Below are positions 41,534 through 50,433 of a stretch of DNA of 64,000 nt, one piece after another; position 1 is the first letter of the stretch, and each line of letters starts with the position of its first letter. The stretch is from the NCBI RefSeq assembly GCF_030295745.1, contig NZ_AP027291.1:1612001-1676000 (forward strand), written 5' to 3'. The notes beneath the pieces were generated by a model. That model saw only the letters and a list, made by a program, of their open reading frames with translations. It had not been told where the DNA came from and searched no databases. Made by a program: the position numbers and the translations under genes. This stretch comes from Mycolicibacterium sp. TUM20985 (GTDB lineage: Bacteria; Actinomycetota; Actinomycetes; Mycobacteriales; Mycobacteriaceae).

Positions 41534-42771
41534 CCACGCTCGCCCCCGCAGGGTCGATGCGGCTCGACATCCCCGAGTTGCCCGACACGGCCAGGATGTA
41601 CCGAGAGTGCGGTGCGCGGCTGCGGGAGTCCATGCGGGCGAACGGCGTCGACGCGTTGGTGCTGCTTGGCAACGGTAACGTCGTCTATGCCACCGGTGCC
41701 AGCTGGCCCCTGCTCGACGCGGGACTGTCACACGTGGAACGCCCCGTGGCCGTCGTCGTCGCCGACGATGAGCACCCCCACCTGTTCATGCCCTTCCGGG
41801 AGGGCAGCGCGTTCGACACGGAGCTGCCCGACGATCACGTCCACGGTCCCCTCTATCTCGAATTCGACGAGGGTGTCGAGGCTTTCGCGAAGGTGCTGGC
41901 CGACCTGGTGCCGCCGGGCGCGACCGTGGCGGTCGACGAGCTGACCGGAGCAATGCGCCGGGCCGCGAACGTGCTCTTCCCGGCTGGCCCACCGTCGGAT
42001 GCCGCTGCGGTGGTGGGGCCCGCCAAGTTGGTCAAGACGGTCGATCAGATCTCCTGTGTCCGCAAGGCCTGCCGCATCACCGAGCAGGCGGTCGTCGACG
42101 TCCAGAAGTCGCTCGCCCCCGGCGTTCGCCAGATCGACCTCTCGGCCGCATTCGTCCGCCGGGCATTCGAGCTCGGTGCGACGACGAACATGATCGAGGC
42201 CATCTGGCAGGTGATGCCAACGACCAGGAACAGCGGCGCGGTGTGGACCACGACCGGCGATCTGGCGCTGCCGCTGTTGCCCACGGAGAAGAAGCTCGCC
42301 AAGGGTGACGTGCTGTGGACCGACGTCAGCATCACCTACGACGGCTACTGCTCGGACTTCGGCCGAACCTGGGTGGTGGGGGGGGAGCCGACAGTGCGCC
42401 AACGGGCCCAGTTCGAGAAGTGGCGCGCGATCCTCGACGCGGTGCTCGCGGTGACCAGGGCCGGGGCTACGTGTGGTGACTTGGCGCGGGCCGCCATCGC
42501 CGCCAACGGCGGTCAGAAGCCGTGGCTGCCCCACTTCTACCTCGGCCATGGCATTGGTACCAACGCCGCCGAGATGCCCATGATCGGAACCGATCTCGGC
42601 GAGGAGTTCGACGACAACTTCGTGTTCCCGGCAGGCATGTTGCTGGTGCTCGAGCCCGTCGTGTGGGAGGACGGCACCGGCGGCTACCGAAGCGAGGAGA
42701 TCGTGGTCATCACCGAAGACGGCCATCAGTCGATCACCGATTACCCCTATGCCCCGTACGGAGTCTCCTGA
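41530..42771 (+). CDS. M24 metallopeptidase-family (pita-bread fold) protein, metal site intact
   Basis: A 413-residue creatinase/aminopeptidase-P-like protein. The five metal ligands are present: Asp265 and Asp276 (TDVSITYDGYCSD), His340 (GHGIG), Glu375 (LEPVVW) and Glu389 (RSEEIV). The N-terminal creatinase-like domain (residues about 20-160) is typical of prolidases and of enzymes recruited for C-N, C-O or C-S bond cleavage such as creatinase, DoeA and DddP. In a CoA-ester operon, peptide cleavage is unlikely; hydrolysis of a small amide or ether is plausible. It starts with GTG and is followed by a second M24 gene overlapping by one base. Confidence 0.88.
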   Translation: MTTLAPAGSMRLDIPELPDTARMYRECGARLRESMRANGVDALVLLGNGNVVYATGASWPLLDAGLSHVERPVAVVVADDEHPHLFMPFREGSAFDTELPDDHVHGPLYLEFDEGVEAFAKVLADLVPPGATVAVDELTGAMRRAANVLFPAGPPSDAAAVVGPAKLVKTVDQISCVRKACRITEQAVVDVQKSLAPGVRQIDLSAAFVRRAFELGATTNMIEAIWQVMPTTRNSGAVWTTTGDLALPLLPTEKKLAKGDVLWTDVSITYDGYCSDFGRTWVVGGEPTVRQRAQFEKWRAILDAVLAVTRAGATCGDLARAAIAANGGQKPWLPHFYLGHGIGTNAAEMPMIGTDLGEEFDDNFVFPAGMLLVLEPVVWEDGTGGYRSEEIVVITEDGHQSITDYPYAPYGVS

Positions 42772-43910
42772 TGGCCGAGGAGATACTGCCCGACGACGTC
42801 GCACTGCGCACCGGTCGCCGCGAGCGCGTCCTCGAGCAGATGGAGCTCGAGGACCTCGACATCCTGGTGCTCGGTCGGCAGGCCAACGTCCGGTATGTCA
42901 CCGGTGCGCCGCAACTCTGGGTCGCGGGTACGCGGCCGTTCGCGCCGATCTGCGTGTTGGTGCGGGCCACCGGTGAGATCCACCTCAATAGCAGTTGGGA
43001 CGAGGGGATCCCCGAGGAGATCGGGCGCGACCACCTCTACGGCCTGGCGTGGAACCCGATGACCAACATCGAGGTGCTCAAGGGCATCGACGGAGCAGCG
43101 CGTGCGAAACGCGTCGGTACCGACGCGATGTCACCGTCGTTCGCCCTGTTGCTGCCGATGGCCTTTCCGCACGCCGAGCTGGTCGATGGTGAGGTGGCGA
43201 TGAAGGTCGCCCGCCGCATCAAGACCGCCGACGAAATCCGCGTGCTACGTGGCGCATTGGCGGTCGCCGAGCGCGGTCTCGCCGCAGCGGTGTCCGAGCT
43301 GGCGGTCGGCGCATGCGAGCAGGCGCTGAACGGCGTCCTGATGGAGGCGATGACCGCGGGCGGCTTCAGCACGTCGGCCACCCAGGACGGGGCGTGGATC
43401 ACCTCACGCGAACACTCGTGGCGGGTGGGTCGGCGGGACCGCCGGTGCGCCGAGGGCGACCTAGTGGCGTTCGCGGCCGGTGCGCTCGCCGACGGCTATG
43501 TCGGCGAGGTCGGGCGGACCTGGCCGGTGGGTGAGGTCAGCGGCGCCGATGCGCTCTATGAGCGCTCGAATGCGCTGTGGGACAGGCTTGTCGAAGCCTG
43601 CCAACCGGGCGTGCCGGCCAGCGCCCTGTTGGCCGCATACGAGTCGGCCGGTGAGTCGCTGCCACCGCTGCCGGTCGCCCACGGGCTCGGGCTGGGCTTC
43701 GATCCGCCCGTCGTCTCACCTGATCTGCCCCAGACGTCGGCCGCCGAGCACCTCGATCCCGGAACCGTGCTGGCCGTCACGGCATACGTCTGGGAGCGCG
43801 GTGTCGGCGCGGTGTTCCAGCGCGACGCCGTGCTGATCACCGACGACGGCCCGGAGATCCTGACGTCGAGCCCCTCGTTTCACGGCAGCACTGCCGTTAC
43901 CCCCAACTGA
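42771..43910 (+). CDS. M24-family protein lacking metal ligands
   Basis: A 379-residue second pita-bread protein. Aligned with its neighbour, the metal ligands are gone: Asp265 becomes Ala235, Asp276 becomes Glu246, Glu375 becomes Thr337 and Glu389 becomes Arg351; only the His of AHGLG (His304) remains. The fold and N-terminal domain are kept. It could work without metal, as creatinase does, or act as a regulatory partner in a heterodimer with the intact paralogue. The ATG at 42771 overlaps the upstream TGA (TGATG), fitting 1:1 synthesis. The ATP-like precision of the losses suggests selection rather than decay. Confidence 0.85.
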   Translation: MAEEILPDDVALRTGRRERVLEQMELEDLDILVLGRQANVRYVTGAPQLWVAGTRPFAPICVLVRATGEIHLNSSWDEGIPEEIGRDHLYGLAWNPMTNIEVLKGIDGAARAKRVGTDAMSPSFALLLPMAFPHAELVDGEVAMKVARRIKTADEIRVLRGALAVAERGLAAAVSELAVGACEQALNGVLMEAMTAGGFSTSATQDGAWITSREHSWRVGRRDRRCAEGDLVAFAAGALADGYVGEVGRTWPVGEVSGADALYERSNALWDRLVEACQPGVPASALLAAYESAGESLPPLPVAHGLGLGFDPPVVSPDLPQTSAAEHLDPGTVLAVTAYVWERGVGAVFQRDAVLITDDGPEILTSSPSFHGSTAVTPN

Positions 43911-43918
43911 GAGTGACC

Positions 43919-44875
43919 ATGTCGAAGACCAAGCGGCCGTCAGCCGAGGAGATCATCCTCTACGAGAAGGACCCGAAGACCAAGATCGCGACCATCACCT
44001 TCAACCGGCCCGAGTTCCTCAACGCGCCGACGTCGGACGCGCGACTGCGCTACGCCGATCTGATCCGCGCGTCGAGTGTGGACAACGACGTCAAGGTCGT
44101 CGTCATCCGCGGGGTCGGGGACAACCTCGGCAGCGGCGCCGATCTCCCAGAGTTCATGGAGGGCAACGACGATCCCGCACTGCGGCTTCGCGAGCTGAAG
44201 GTCGAGGGCATGGGCGTCGAATACCCGCCGCCCGGCACCTTCCGCAACGGAGCGACCATCAGCGGCTGGTACGCCAATGCGCAGGCCGGCAACCGCCCGC
44301 TGCAGGAACTCAAGAAGATCAGCATCGTGGAGGCCAAGGGGTACTGCTACGGCTGGCACTTCTACCAGTGCGCCGACGCCGATCTGGTGATCTCGTCCGA
44401 CGATGCGCTGTTCGGGCACCCGTCCTTCCGGTACTACGGCTGGGGTCCCCGGATGTGGACCTGGGTGCAGATGATGGGACTGCGCAAGTTCCAGGAGATG
44501 GTCTTCACCGGACGTCCGTTCACCGCCGAGGACATGGAGAAGTGCAACTTCCTCAACAAGGTGGTGACGCGCGACGAACTCGAGGCCGAGACGCAGAAGT
44601 ACGCGCTGGCGTGCGCGCGCAACCGGCCCGTCGACACCGTGTACATGCAGAAGCTCTTCTTCGAGGTCTACAAACAGCATCAGGGTGAGTACATGGGCAG
44701 CCTGCTGTCGGCGTTCTTCGAGTCGATGGGCAGCGGCGTGCAGAACGACGATGCCCAGGACCTCGACATGCACGAGGCCATCGGAAGCGGTCTCGCCGCC
44801 GCGGTCAACGACAACGATGCCAAGTTCCCCCCGGACTTCAGACTCAGCAAGAAGAACCGCAAGAAGAAGGATTAG
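43919..44875 (+). CDS. Enoyl-CoA hydratase/isomerase family protein, long form
   Basis: A 318-residue crotonase-fold protein, longer than hydratases. FNRPEFLNAPTS and DNLGSGADLPEF form the CoA and first oxyanion regions, VEAKGYCYGWHFYQCADADLV the second, and a lysine-rich tail (SKKNRKKKD) ends it. An insert around GMGVEYPPPGTFRNGATISG separates the two and may shape a large substrate pocket. The classic catalytic Glu residues are not apparent. The ATG at 43919 is preferred to a GTG six bases upstream. It lies between the M24 pair and the fused CoA-transferase. Confidence 0.86.
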   Translation: MSKTKRPSAEEIILYEKDPKTKIATITFNRPEFLNAPTSDARLRYADLIRASSVDNDVKVVVIRGVGDNLGSGADLPEFMEGNDDPALRLRELKVEGMGVEYPPPGTFRNGATISGWYANAQAGNRPLQELKKISIVEAKGYCYGWHFYQCADADLVISSDDALFGHPSFRYYGWGPRMWTWVQMMGLRKFQEMVFTGRPFTAEDMEKCNFLNKVVTRDELEAETQKYALACARNRPVDTVYMQKLFFEVYKQHQGEYMGSLLSAFFESMGSGVQNDDAQDLDMHEAIGSGLAAAVNDNDAKFPPDFRLSKKNRKKKD

Positions 44876-44877
44876 GC

Positions 44878-47286
44878 GTGGGGTACCCGCTCGCGGGGTG
44901 TCACGTCGTCGACCTGTCATCGGGCATTGCCGGTGCTTACTGCACCAAACTGCTCGCCGACGGTGGCGCCGACGTCGTGAAGGTCGAGGGCCCCGAGGGT
45001 GATCCGCTGCGCCGGTGGTCGGCGTCGGGTGCGGTCGTCGAAGCCGGGGCGGACGGTGCCCTGTTCGGCTACCTCGCCTGCTCGAAGCGAAGCGTCGTGG
45101 CGGATCCCAAGGCCTCCGACGACGTCGCATTGGTCGAACGTCTCTTGGCCGCAGCCGATGTCGTCGTCTGGTCACGGGGTTCGACCATCGCGGAAGCCGA
45201 CGGGTTCACGCCGCAGGAAATCAGCCGCCGTTACCCGCACCTGGTCGTCACCGCCATCACGCCGTTCGGACTCGACGGGCCGTGGAGCGACCGGCCCGCC
45301 ACCGAGTTCACGCTGCAGGCGTGGTCCGGCGGGGCCATCGGCATCGGGCGCGGATCGCAGGACAGGGCGCCGGTGCACGTCGGCGGTCAGGTCGGCGACT
45401 GGGTCAGCGGTGCGTACGCCGCGGCGATGACGCTCGCCTTCCGTGGCCGGGCCCTGAGCGACGGGTACGGCGAGCTGATCGACCTCTCGATGCTCGAGGC
45501 GCACATCCTCTGTCTCACTTACTATCCGGTGACGTTCTTCGAGATGCTCGGCAGGCCGTGGCGGACCGAGCGAAGGCCCACGGTCCCCGGCGTCGCCCAG
45601 GCCGCCGACGGTCTGGTCGCGCTCGGCTGCGGTACGGCACAACAGTGGCACGACCTGTGTGCGATGTCGGGCCATGACGATTGGATCGACGAGGGGACGT
45701 CGCTGACCATCACGGAGCAGGCGAATCTCCATGCCGAGGAGTTGTACGCCTGGCTGCGCGAGCAGAACGTCGACGACGTCCGCGATCTGGCATCGGCGTT
45801 CCGCATCCCCAATTCGCCGGTGGGCAACGGCGCCAACGTCACCGAGCTGGACCACTACGTCGCCCGCGGCAGCTTCGTGCGCAACCCGCGAGGCGATTTC
45901 ACGCAGCCCACTCACCCCTACCGTCTCAGCGACACACCACTGCAGGAGTTCGCGTCCGCCCCGCGACTCGGTGAACACACCGACGCCGTTCGCGCGTCCC
46001 CACTGTGTCCGCGGCCGACGCCGACGTCCGGGCGGGATCCAAACCGGCTGCCGCTCAGTGGACTACGGGTCTTGGACATGACGACGTTCTGGGCGGGACC
46101 GTCGTGCACCCACGCCCTGGCCATGCTCGGCGCCGAGGTGATCCACCTGGAGTCGACACCGCGACCGGATGGCACCCGTCTGATTGCGGGCATCCCGGTG
46201 ACCGTGGATCGGTGGTGGGAGCGGTCACCCATCTTCTCGGCGCTCAACACCAACAAGAAGGGCCTCACGCTGAACTTTCAGACTGAACGCGGCCGCGAGC
46301 TGTTGTATCGGCTGATTGCGCAGTGCGACGTGATCGTGGAAGACTTCACCCCGCGGGTGGTCGACCAGATCGGGCTGGACTTCGCCTCGGTCCTGCGGCT
46401 GCGGCCTGACGCGATCATGCTGCGGATGCCGGGGTTCGGCCTCGACGGGCCGTGGCGTGACAATCCGGCGTTCGCCTACATCATCGAGGATGCCACCGGC
46501 ATGAGTTGGCTCACGGGGTATCCCGACCGCAACCCGTACGAGCCGTACTCCGTGGGAGATCCGAATGCCGGCGTGCACGCGCTCAACGCGCTGCTGTTGG
46601 CACTCGAGCACCGGCGGCGGACGGGCGAGGGCGTCCTGGTCGAGGCCGCCATGGTCGATGCCGCCCTGAGCATCGTCGCCGAGCAGGTGATCGAGTACTC
46701 GGCCTACGGTGCGCTCTTGCAGCGCAACGGGAACCGCGGGCCCGCTGCGTCGCCGCAGAACATCTACCAGAGCACCGGTATCGACGAGTTCGGCCGCGAG
46801 GACTGCTGGGTGGCGATCGCCGTAGCGACCGACGAGCAGTGGGCCGCGCTCGTCGACGCGCTGGGCCGGCCGCAGTGGGCCGTCGACCCAGCCTTGACCG
46901 ACGCCGCCGGGCGCCGGGCGGCACACGATGTCATCGATGACCACCTGACGACGTGGTGCGGGTCGCGCACCGCCGATGACATCGTCGAAACACTCTGCGC
47001 GGCAGGGATTCCCGTCGCGAAGGTACTGCAGCCGCATCGGCAGACCGAGATCGCTCAGCTACGCCATCGGAAGTTCTTCCAGATGGTCGGGCATCCGGTG
47101 AATGCGGCCGCACCGCACAGCACCCTGCCGGTGAAGCTGTCCCATGGGCCCGACGACTTCCATCGCACGCCGGCGCCACTGCTCGGGCAGCACAACCACG
47201 AACTGCTCCGCGGGCTCGGTGTGACCGACGACGAGATCGCCACTCTCGAGGCGGACGGTGTGATCGGCACTGCGCCCGCCAGTTAA
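44878..47286 (+). CDS. Tandem-domain CaiB/BaiF (family III) CoA-transferase
   Basis: An 802-residue fusion of two family III CoA-transferase domains, residues about 1-375 and 392-802, each starting with an LxGxxVxDxxxxxAGxxxxxxLAxxGAxVxxxE-like Rossmann motif. Both halves keep an Asp at the catalytic place: Asp174 (GQVGDWVSG) and Asp561 (SVGDPNAG). Ordinary members are interlocked homodimers, so the fusion likely forms the pair within one chain, possibly with two different acyl specificities. The GTG at 44878 starts two bases after the crotonase stop. The C terminus overlaps the convergent phosphotransferase gene by 4 bases. Confidence 0.9.
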   Translation: MGYPLAGCHVVDLSSGIAGAYCTKLLADGGADVVKVEGPEGDPLRRWSASGAVVEAGADGALFGYLACSKRSVVADPKASDDVALVERLLAAADVVVWSRGSTIAEADGFTPQEISRRYPHLVVTAITPFGLDGPWSDRPATEFTLQAWSGGAIGIGRGSQDRAPVHVGGQVGDWVSGAYAAAMTLAFRGRALSDGYGELIDLSMLEAHILCLTYYPVTFFEMLGRPWRTERRPTVPGVAQAADGLVALGCGTAQQWHDLCAMSGHDDWIDEGTSLTITEQANLHAEELYAWLREQNVDDVRDLASAFRIPNSPVGNGANVTELDHYVARGSFVRNPRGDFTQPTHPYRLSDTPLQEFASAPRLGEHTDAVRASPLCPRPTPTSGRDPNRLPLSGLRVLDMTTFWAGPSCTHALAMLGAEVIHLESTPRPDGTRLIAGIPVTVDRWWERSPIFSALNTNKKGLTLNFQTERGRELLYRLIAQCDVIVEDFTPRVVDQIGLDFASVLRLRPDAIMLRMPGFGLDGPWRDNPAFAYIIEDATGMSWLTGYPDRNPYEPYSVGDPNAGVHALNALLLALEHRRRTGEGVLVEAAMVDAALSIVAEQVIEYSAYGALLQRNGNRGPAASPQNIYQSTGIDEFGREDCWVAIAVATDEQWAALVDALGRPQWAVDPALTDAAGRRAAHDVIDDHLTTWCGSRTADDIVETLCAAGIPVAKVLQPHRQTEIAQLRHRKFFQMVGHPVNAAAPHSTLPVKLSHGPDDFHRTPAPLLGQHNHELLRGLGVTDDEIATLEADGVIGTAPAS

Positions 47287-48563
47287 AGCGCGGTCAACAG
47301 ACGCCCGATGTCGTTGCGCTGCCACAGGTTCAGCACGTTGGTCAGCATCTGCAGGCGGCAGCGCACGCTCTCGACGTCCCGGATGCCCGCATCCATCCGG
47401 GTGGACGCGGCGGTGAGCCCCGGCGTTCGAGATCGCACGTAGGCGGGCACGTCCAGCAGCCACGTCATGCCCATGACGGCGGCGTAGAGCACGACGCTCG
47501 ACTTCAGCACGTCCGCGTCCACGATGCCCCCACCGCAGGCATGGAACTCGGCGGCGAAGTGGTCGAGCAGCCCGTCGAGGCCGTCGTCCCACATGTCGGT
47601 CTCGGCGCCACTCATCGCGCCCCAGATCGCCATGGCGGCATGCATCTGACCGGCGCAGCCCCAGTCCATCAAGCCGCACTGCAGGGTGCCCTCGTCGTCG
47701 CGCCAGAACCACGCGTTGTCGACGTTGGCATTCCAGTGACACAGCCCAACGAGGTCCGTCTGTGCCCGCATCGATTGCCAGACGTCGCCCTCCGCGTCCG
47801 ACAACAGGGGTATTTCGCCGCGTAGTCGTGCCAGGAACGCCGGCGAGCGGACGTTCGCCGGCAGCAGACCGGGATGGGCGGAGGCGAATTCGGCGAGACG
47901 GTCGACCCGTCGGTCCAGCGTGGCGGCGGACAACGTGGGACGTGCCCCTACGGACAGCGCTTCCATGTCCGCGCGGAGTGCATTCGGCAGCCCGCCTGTG
48001 AGATGGGTCCCGGCAAGGCGTCCGAGCGCGCCGAGCAGAGCCTGGTAGTGGCCAACTTGGTCTGGCAGGTCATAGTCCATGCACTTGGCGTACTGAGGCT
48101 CGATACCCCCGTACCCAAAGGGAATCCGCCGGGTGATCAACAGACCGGTCCCCGAGGTCGCTTCGAAGTCGGCGAACAGCACGGTGGGCACGGCAACGGG
48201 GAAGTCGTCCTGGTTGGAGAGGGCGGCGAACCGAACCTCGGACTCCATCTGCGTTCTGCCGTGGTCACGGTCGGGGTCGTCGAAGTCCCGGGAGAACTTC
48301 ACGAACAGGTCGCGATGGGGCCCGGGTGTGCCGTACTCCACGGCCAGCAGCATCTTGCGACCGGTGCTGCCGCCGTCGACCTCATCGCATTGCGTGATGC
48401 GGGTGACGCAGTTGTCCTGCGCCAGTGCACCGTAACGTCGAAACGCCTCGGTGAGGAACTGAACGTTGCCGTCTCGCAGGCCTCGCGCATCCGCCGGGAA
48501 GCTGATGCCGGACCCATCCCCGGTCGCCCAACGGTCGCCCGCCGCGGCGGCTACTTGAGGCAG
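47283..48563 (-). CDS. Aminoglycoside-phosphotransferase-like (APH) protein, start codon unclear
   Basis: About 426 residues of APH/ecdysteroid-kinase-like fold. LLITRRIPFG is the hinge, LCHWNANVDNAWFW the catalytic loop, and LMDWGCAGQMHAA the metal-binding DxG-like region. Such proteins sit beside acyl-CoA dehydrogenases in mycobacteria and may phosphorylate a small hydroxylated substrate. The homology clearly begins at AAAAGDRWATGDGSGISF, immediately after the upstream SDR stop, yet no ATG, GTG or TTG occurs in frame there. The interval given starts at a CTG (48563-48561) inside the SDR 3' end, as a guess. An unconventional start or coupled re-initiation is implied. Confidence 0.7.
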   Translation of the reverse strand: MPQVAAAAGDRWATGDGSGISFPADARGLRDGNVQFLTEAFRRYGALAQDNCVTRITQCDEVDGGSTGRKMLLAVEYGTPGPHRDLFVKFSRDFDDPDRDHGRTQMESEVRFAALSNQDDFPVAVPTVLFADFEATSGTGLLITRRIPFGYGGIEPQYAKCMDYDLPDQVGHYQALLGALGRLAGTHLTGGLPNALRADMEALSVGARPTLSAATLDRRVDRLAEFASAHPGLLPANVRSPAFLARLRGEIPLLSDAEGDVWQSMRAQTDLVGLCHWNANVDNAWFWRDDEGTLQCGLMDWGCAGQMHAAMAIWGAMSGAETDMWDDGLDGLLDHFAAEFHACGGGIVDADVLKSSVVLYAAVMGMTWLLDVPAYVRSRTPGLTAASTRMDAGIRDVESVRCRLQMLTNVLNLWQRNDIGRLLTAL

Positions 48564-49390
48564 CTGCCCGCGTCGATCGGCAGGGTGACGCCCGTCAGGT
48601 AACGCCCCTCGTCGGACGCGAGGAACAGCACAGCGTTGCTGACGTCGATCGGGTCGACCCACGGGATGGGCAGGGTGTGGAACATCTGGCAGATCGGCGC
48701 CATGTCGTCGGCACCCGGGTTCTCCAGATCCGGACGAAACATCTTGAAGGTGCCCTCGTTGTGCAACATCTGCGTGCTCACGTGCGTCGGGTGCACCGAG
48801 TTGACCCGAATCATGTGATGGCCCAACTCGACTGCGAAGGTGCGCATGAGGCCGACCACACCGTGCTTGGCCGCGACGTAGTGCCCCGTATGGGGATAGG
48901 CCTTCAGTCCTCCGACCGAGCTGGTCAGGATGATCGCTCCGCCGTTCCCGCCCGCGATCACGTGGGGCACGGCGGCTTTGACGGTCTTCCACACGCCGGT
49001 GAGGTTGGTGCCGATCATGTCGTCCCAATCCTCTTCGCTGGTGTTCTCCAGCGTCTCACCGCCGTTGCCGATGCCTGCGTTGGCCACGATGATGTCGAGG
49101 CGGCCAAGCTGCTCGACACCGCTGTCGACGGCGGCCTTCAGAGCGGCGAAGTCGCGAACGTCGACCTCGGCGGTGACGATGCGGCGGTTGAGATTCTTGA
49201 CCAGATCGGCGGTTTCGGCCAGATCCTCCGGGGTGGACGGTGGGATGCCGCCCGGCGCGGTCACCGGTTTGCAGACGTCGACGGCGATGATGTCGGCGCC
49301 CTCCTCGGCCAGACGCACGGCGTGACTGCGGCCCTGTCCTCGTGCCGCGCCGGTGATGAACGCGACCTTGCCCTCTACCCGCCCTGCCAT
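48551..49390 (-). CDS. Mycofactocin-coupled SDR oxidoreductase
   Basis: A 279-residue SDR with ITGAARGQGRSHAVRLAEEG, the family-specific insert (CKPVTAPGGIPPSTPEDLAE), VANAGIG and YVAAK. Sequence and length are very like the SDR at 35507, implying duplication inside the locus. The enzyme should oxidise an alcohol with bound NAD and pass electrons to mycofactocin. The ATG at 49390 aligns with the paralogue. The 279-base region upstream, otherwise gene-free, holds a short promoter motif shared with the paralogue and a GAGAAT operator at 49654. The phosphotransferase gene follows with no gap. Confidence 0.9.
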   Translation of the reverse strand: MAGRVEGKVAFITGAARGQGRSHAVRLAEEGADIIAVDVCKPVTAPGGIPPSTPEDLAETADLVKNLNRRIVTAEVDVRDFAALKAAVDSGVEQLGRLDIIVANAGIGNGGETLENTSEEDWDDMIGTNLTGVWKTVKAAVPHVIAGGNGGAIILTSSVGGLKAYPHTGHYVAAKHGVVGLMRTFAVELGHHMIRVNSVHPTHVSTQMLHNEGTFKMFRPDLENPGADDMAPICQMFHTLPIPWVDPIDVSNAVLFLASDEGRYLTGVTLPIDAGSCLK

Positions 49391-49424
49391 GTGAGACCTC
49401 GACTCCTCGTAATGCGACCAGCGC

Positions 49425-49448
49425 GGTGCTGTGCATCTGCTCAGCACC
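49425..49448. promoter_or_regulatory. Inverted repeat GGTGCTG-N10-CAGCACC with shared SDR promoter motif, copy 2
   Basis: Seven-base perfect arms located 35 bases upstream of the SDR start at 49390. Inside it, 49429-49443 (CTGTGCATCTGCTCA) matches the motif before the paralogous SDR at 36362-36376 at 12 of 15 positions. The rest of the 49391-49669 gap shows no gene. Confidence 0.4.
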
Positions 49449-49653
49449 TTGTCACCGCATGGTCATTGTGTCAACGTCGGACCGTCGGCGGGCCCGTTGT
49501 ACCGACCGCTTAGCGCAGGCATGCCGACTCCCACGGGGTGACGAGTAACTCGGGCAAGTTCCATTGGGACAGGCGTCGTCCCGCCGTGCGGTGGCGCTTC
49601 GAGGTGGGACCCGTGGCGCGCACCGAATCAGCGCAAGCGCAGTTACCCCGGAC

Positions 49654-49670
49654 GGAGAATGGGATTCTCC
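49654..49670. promoter_or_regulatory. Palindromic operator GGAGAAT-GGG-ATTCTCC
   Basis: Perfect 7+7 inverted repeat with 3-base spacer at the very 3' end of the TetR gene, touching its TAG stop (49670-49672). It is 264 bases upstream of the mycofactocin-type SDR start. It may control that SDR operon, or be a second regulator site; as an RNA it would also make a short stem, so a terminator role cannot be excluded. Confidence 0.6.
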
Positions 49671-50392
49671 TAGTCGGCGGCGAACCCCTGTGCGACGAAG
49701 TCCCAGACTTCGTCGGCCGATATCGGCTTGACGGTTTCGTCGTCGGAGCCGCTCGACTGAGCGACGAACATCACGGTCTGCATCGTCATGGCGGCGATGC
49801 GCTTGGGATTGATGCCGGCGCGGAGTTCGCCCGCTGCGGCCGCATCCTCCATCAACTCGGTGAGCAGGACGAGAAGCGGTGCGTGCGCGACCTTCACCTC
49901 GGAGGGATGCGATACCAGCAGGCGGGGGGCGAAGTCGGTGAATAGAGGACGCCTAGCCGCCGGATCTGGACGGGAGGACTCGAAGAGGAGCTGAATCGCG
50001 ACCTTCAACCGGTCCAGCGGATCCATCTGACCTGCGGTTGCGGCCCGAATCTGATCGGCGGACCGGCTGAGCGCGTCTTCGAAGAGGGCGAGGAGGAGTT
50101 CGTGCTTGCCGTCGAACTGGAGATAGAAGCTCCGCAGCGACTGGCGGGAGCGGTCGACGACCTCTTGCACGGTGAAATCGGTACTGCCCTTCTCGATGAT
50201 GATCGCCTGGGCGGCATCGAGGAAGCGCTGTACGCGTTGTGCAGCACGCAGTTTGGCGGTCTTGATGGAACGTTCGACCGCCCGCTGCTTCCAGGCCGGT
50301 TCTTCGCTAGGACTCGTGGTCACCGGTGCCTCTGACGTGGGCTGATCGGGGAGAACATGGATGAACTGTACCGGAGAACGCCTCTGCGCCAT
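49670..50392 (-). CDS. TetR-family transcriptional regulator, candidate master regulator
   Basis: A 240-residue TetR protein with an unusual 50-residue N-terminal extension rich in Pro and Ser. The helix-turn-helix lies at about residues 50-100 (RVQRFLDAAQAIIIEKG through SFYLQFDGKHELLLALFEDAL); the rest is a ligand domain (FTDFAPRLLVSHPSEVKVAH). Its promoter, shared with the divergent acyl-CoA dehydrogenase at 50511, holds the best copy of the recurrent operator (50444-50460), and a further copy lies at its 3' end. Since TetR dimers bind such palindromes and often autoregulate, this is the leading candidate for the protein that reads the GAGAAT sites through the whole window; not proved by sequence. 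Confidence 0.88.
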   Translation of the reverse strand: MAQRRSPVQFIHVLPDQPTSEAPVTTSPSEEPAWKQRAVERSIKTAKLRAAQRVQRFLDAAQAIIIEKGSTDFTVQEVVDRSRQSLRSFYLQFDGKHELLLALFEDALSRSADQIRAATAGQMDPLDRLKVAIQLLFESSRPDPAARRPLFTDFAPRLLVSHPSEVKVAHAPLLVLLTELMEDAAAAGELRAGINPKRIAAMTMQTVMFVAQSSGSDDETVKPISADEVWDFVAQGFAAD

Positions 50393-50433
50393 GCCCTAGA
50401 CCCCCTTGGGAGCAGCGTGTCTGAGATTGAAAC

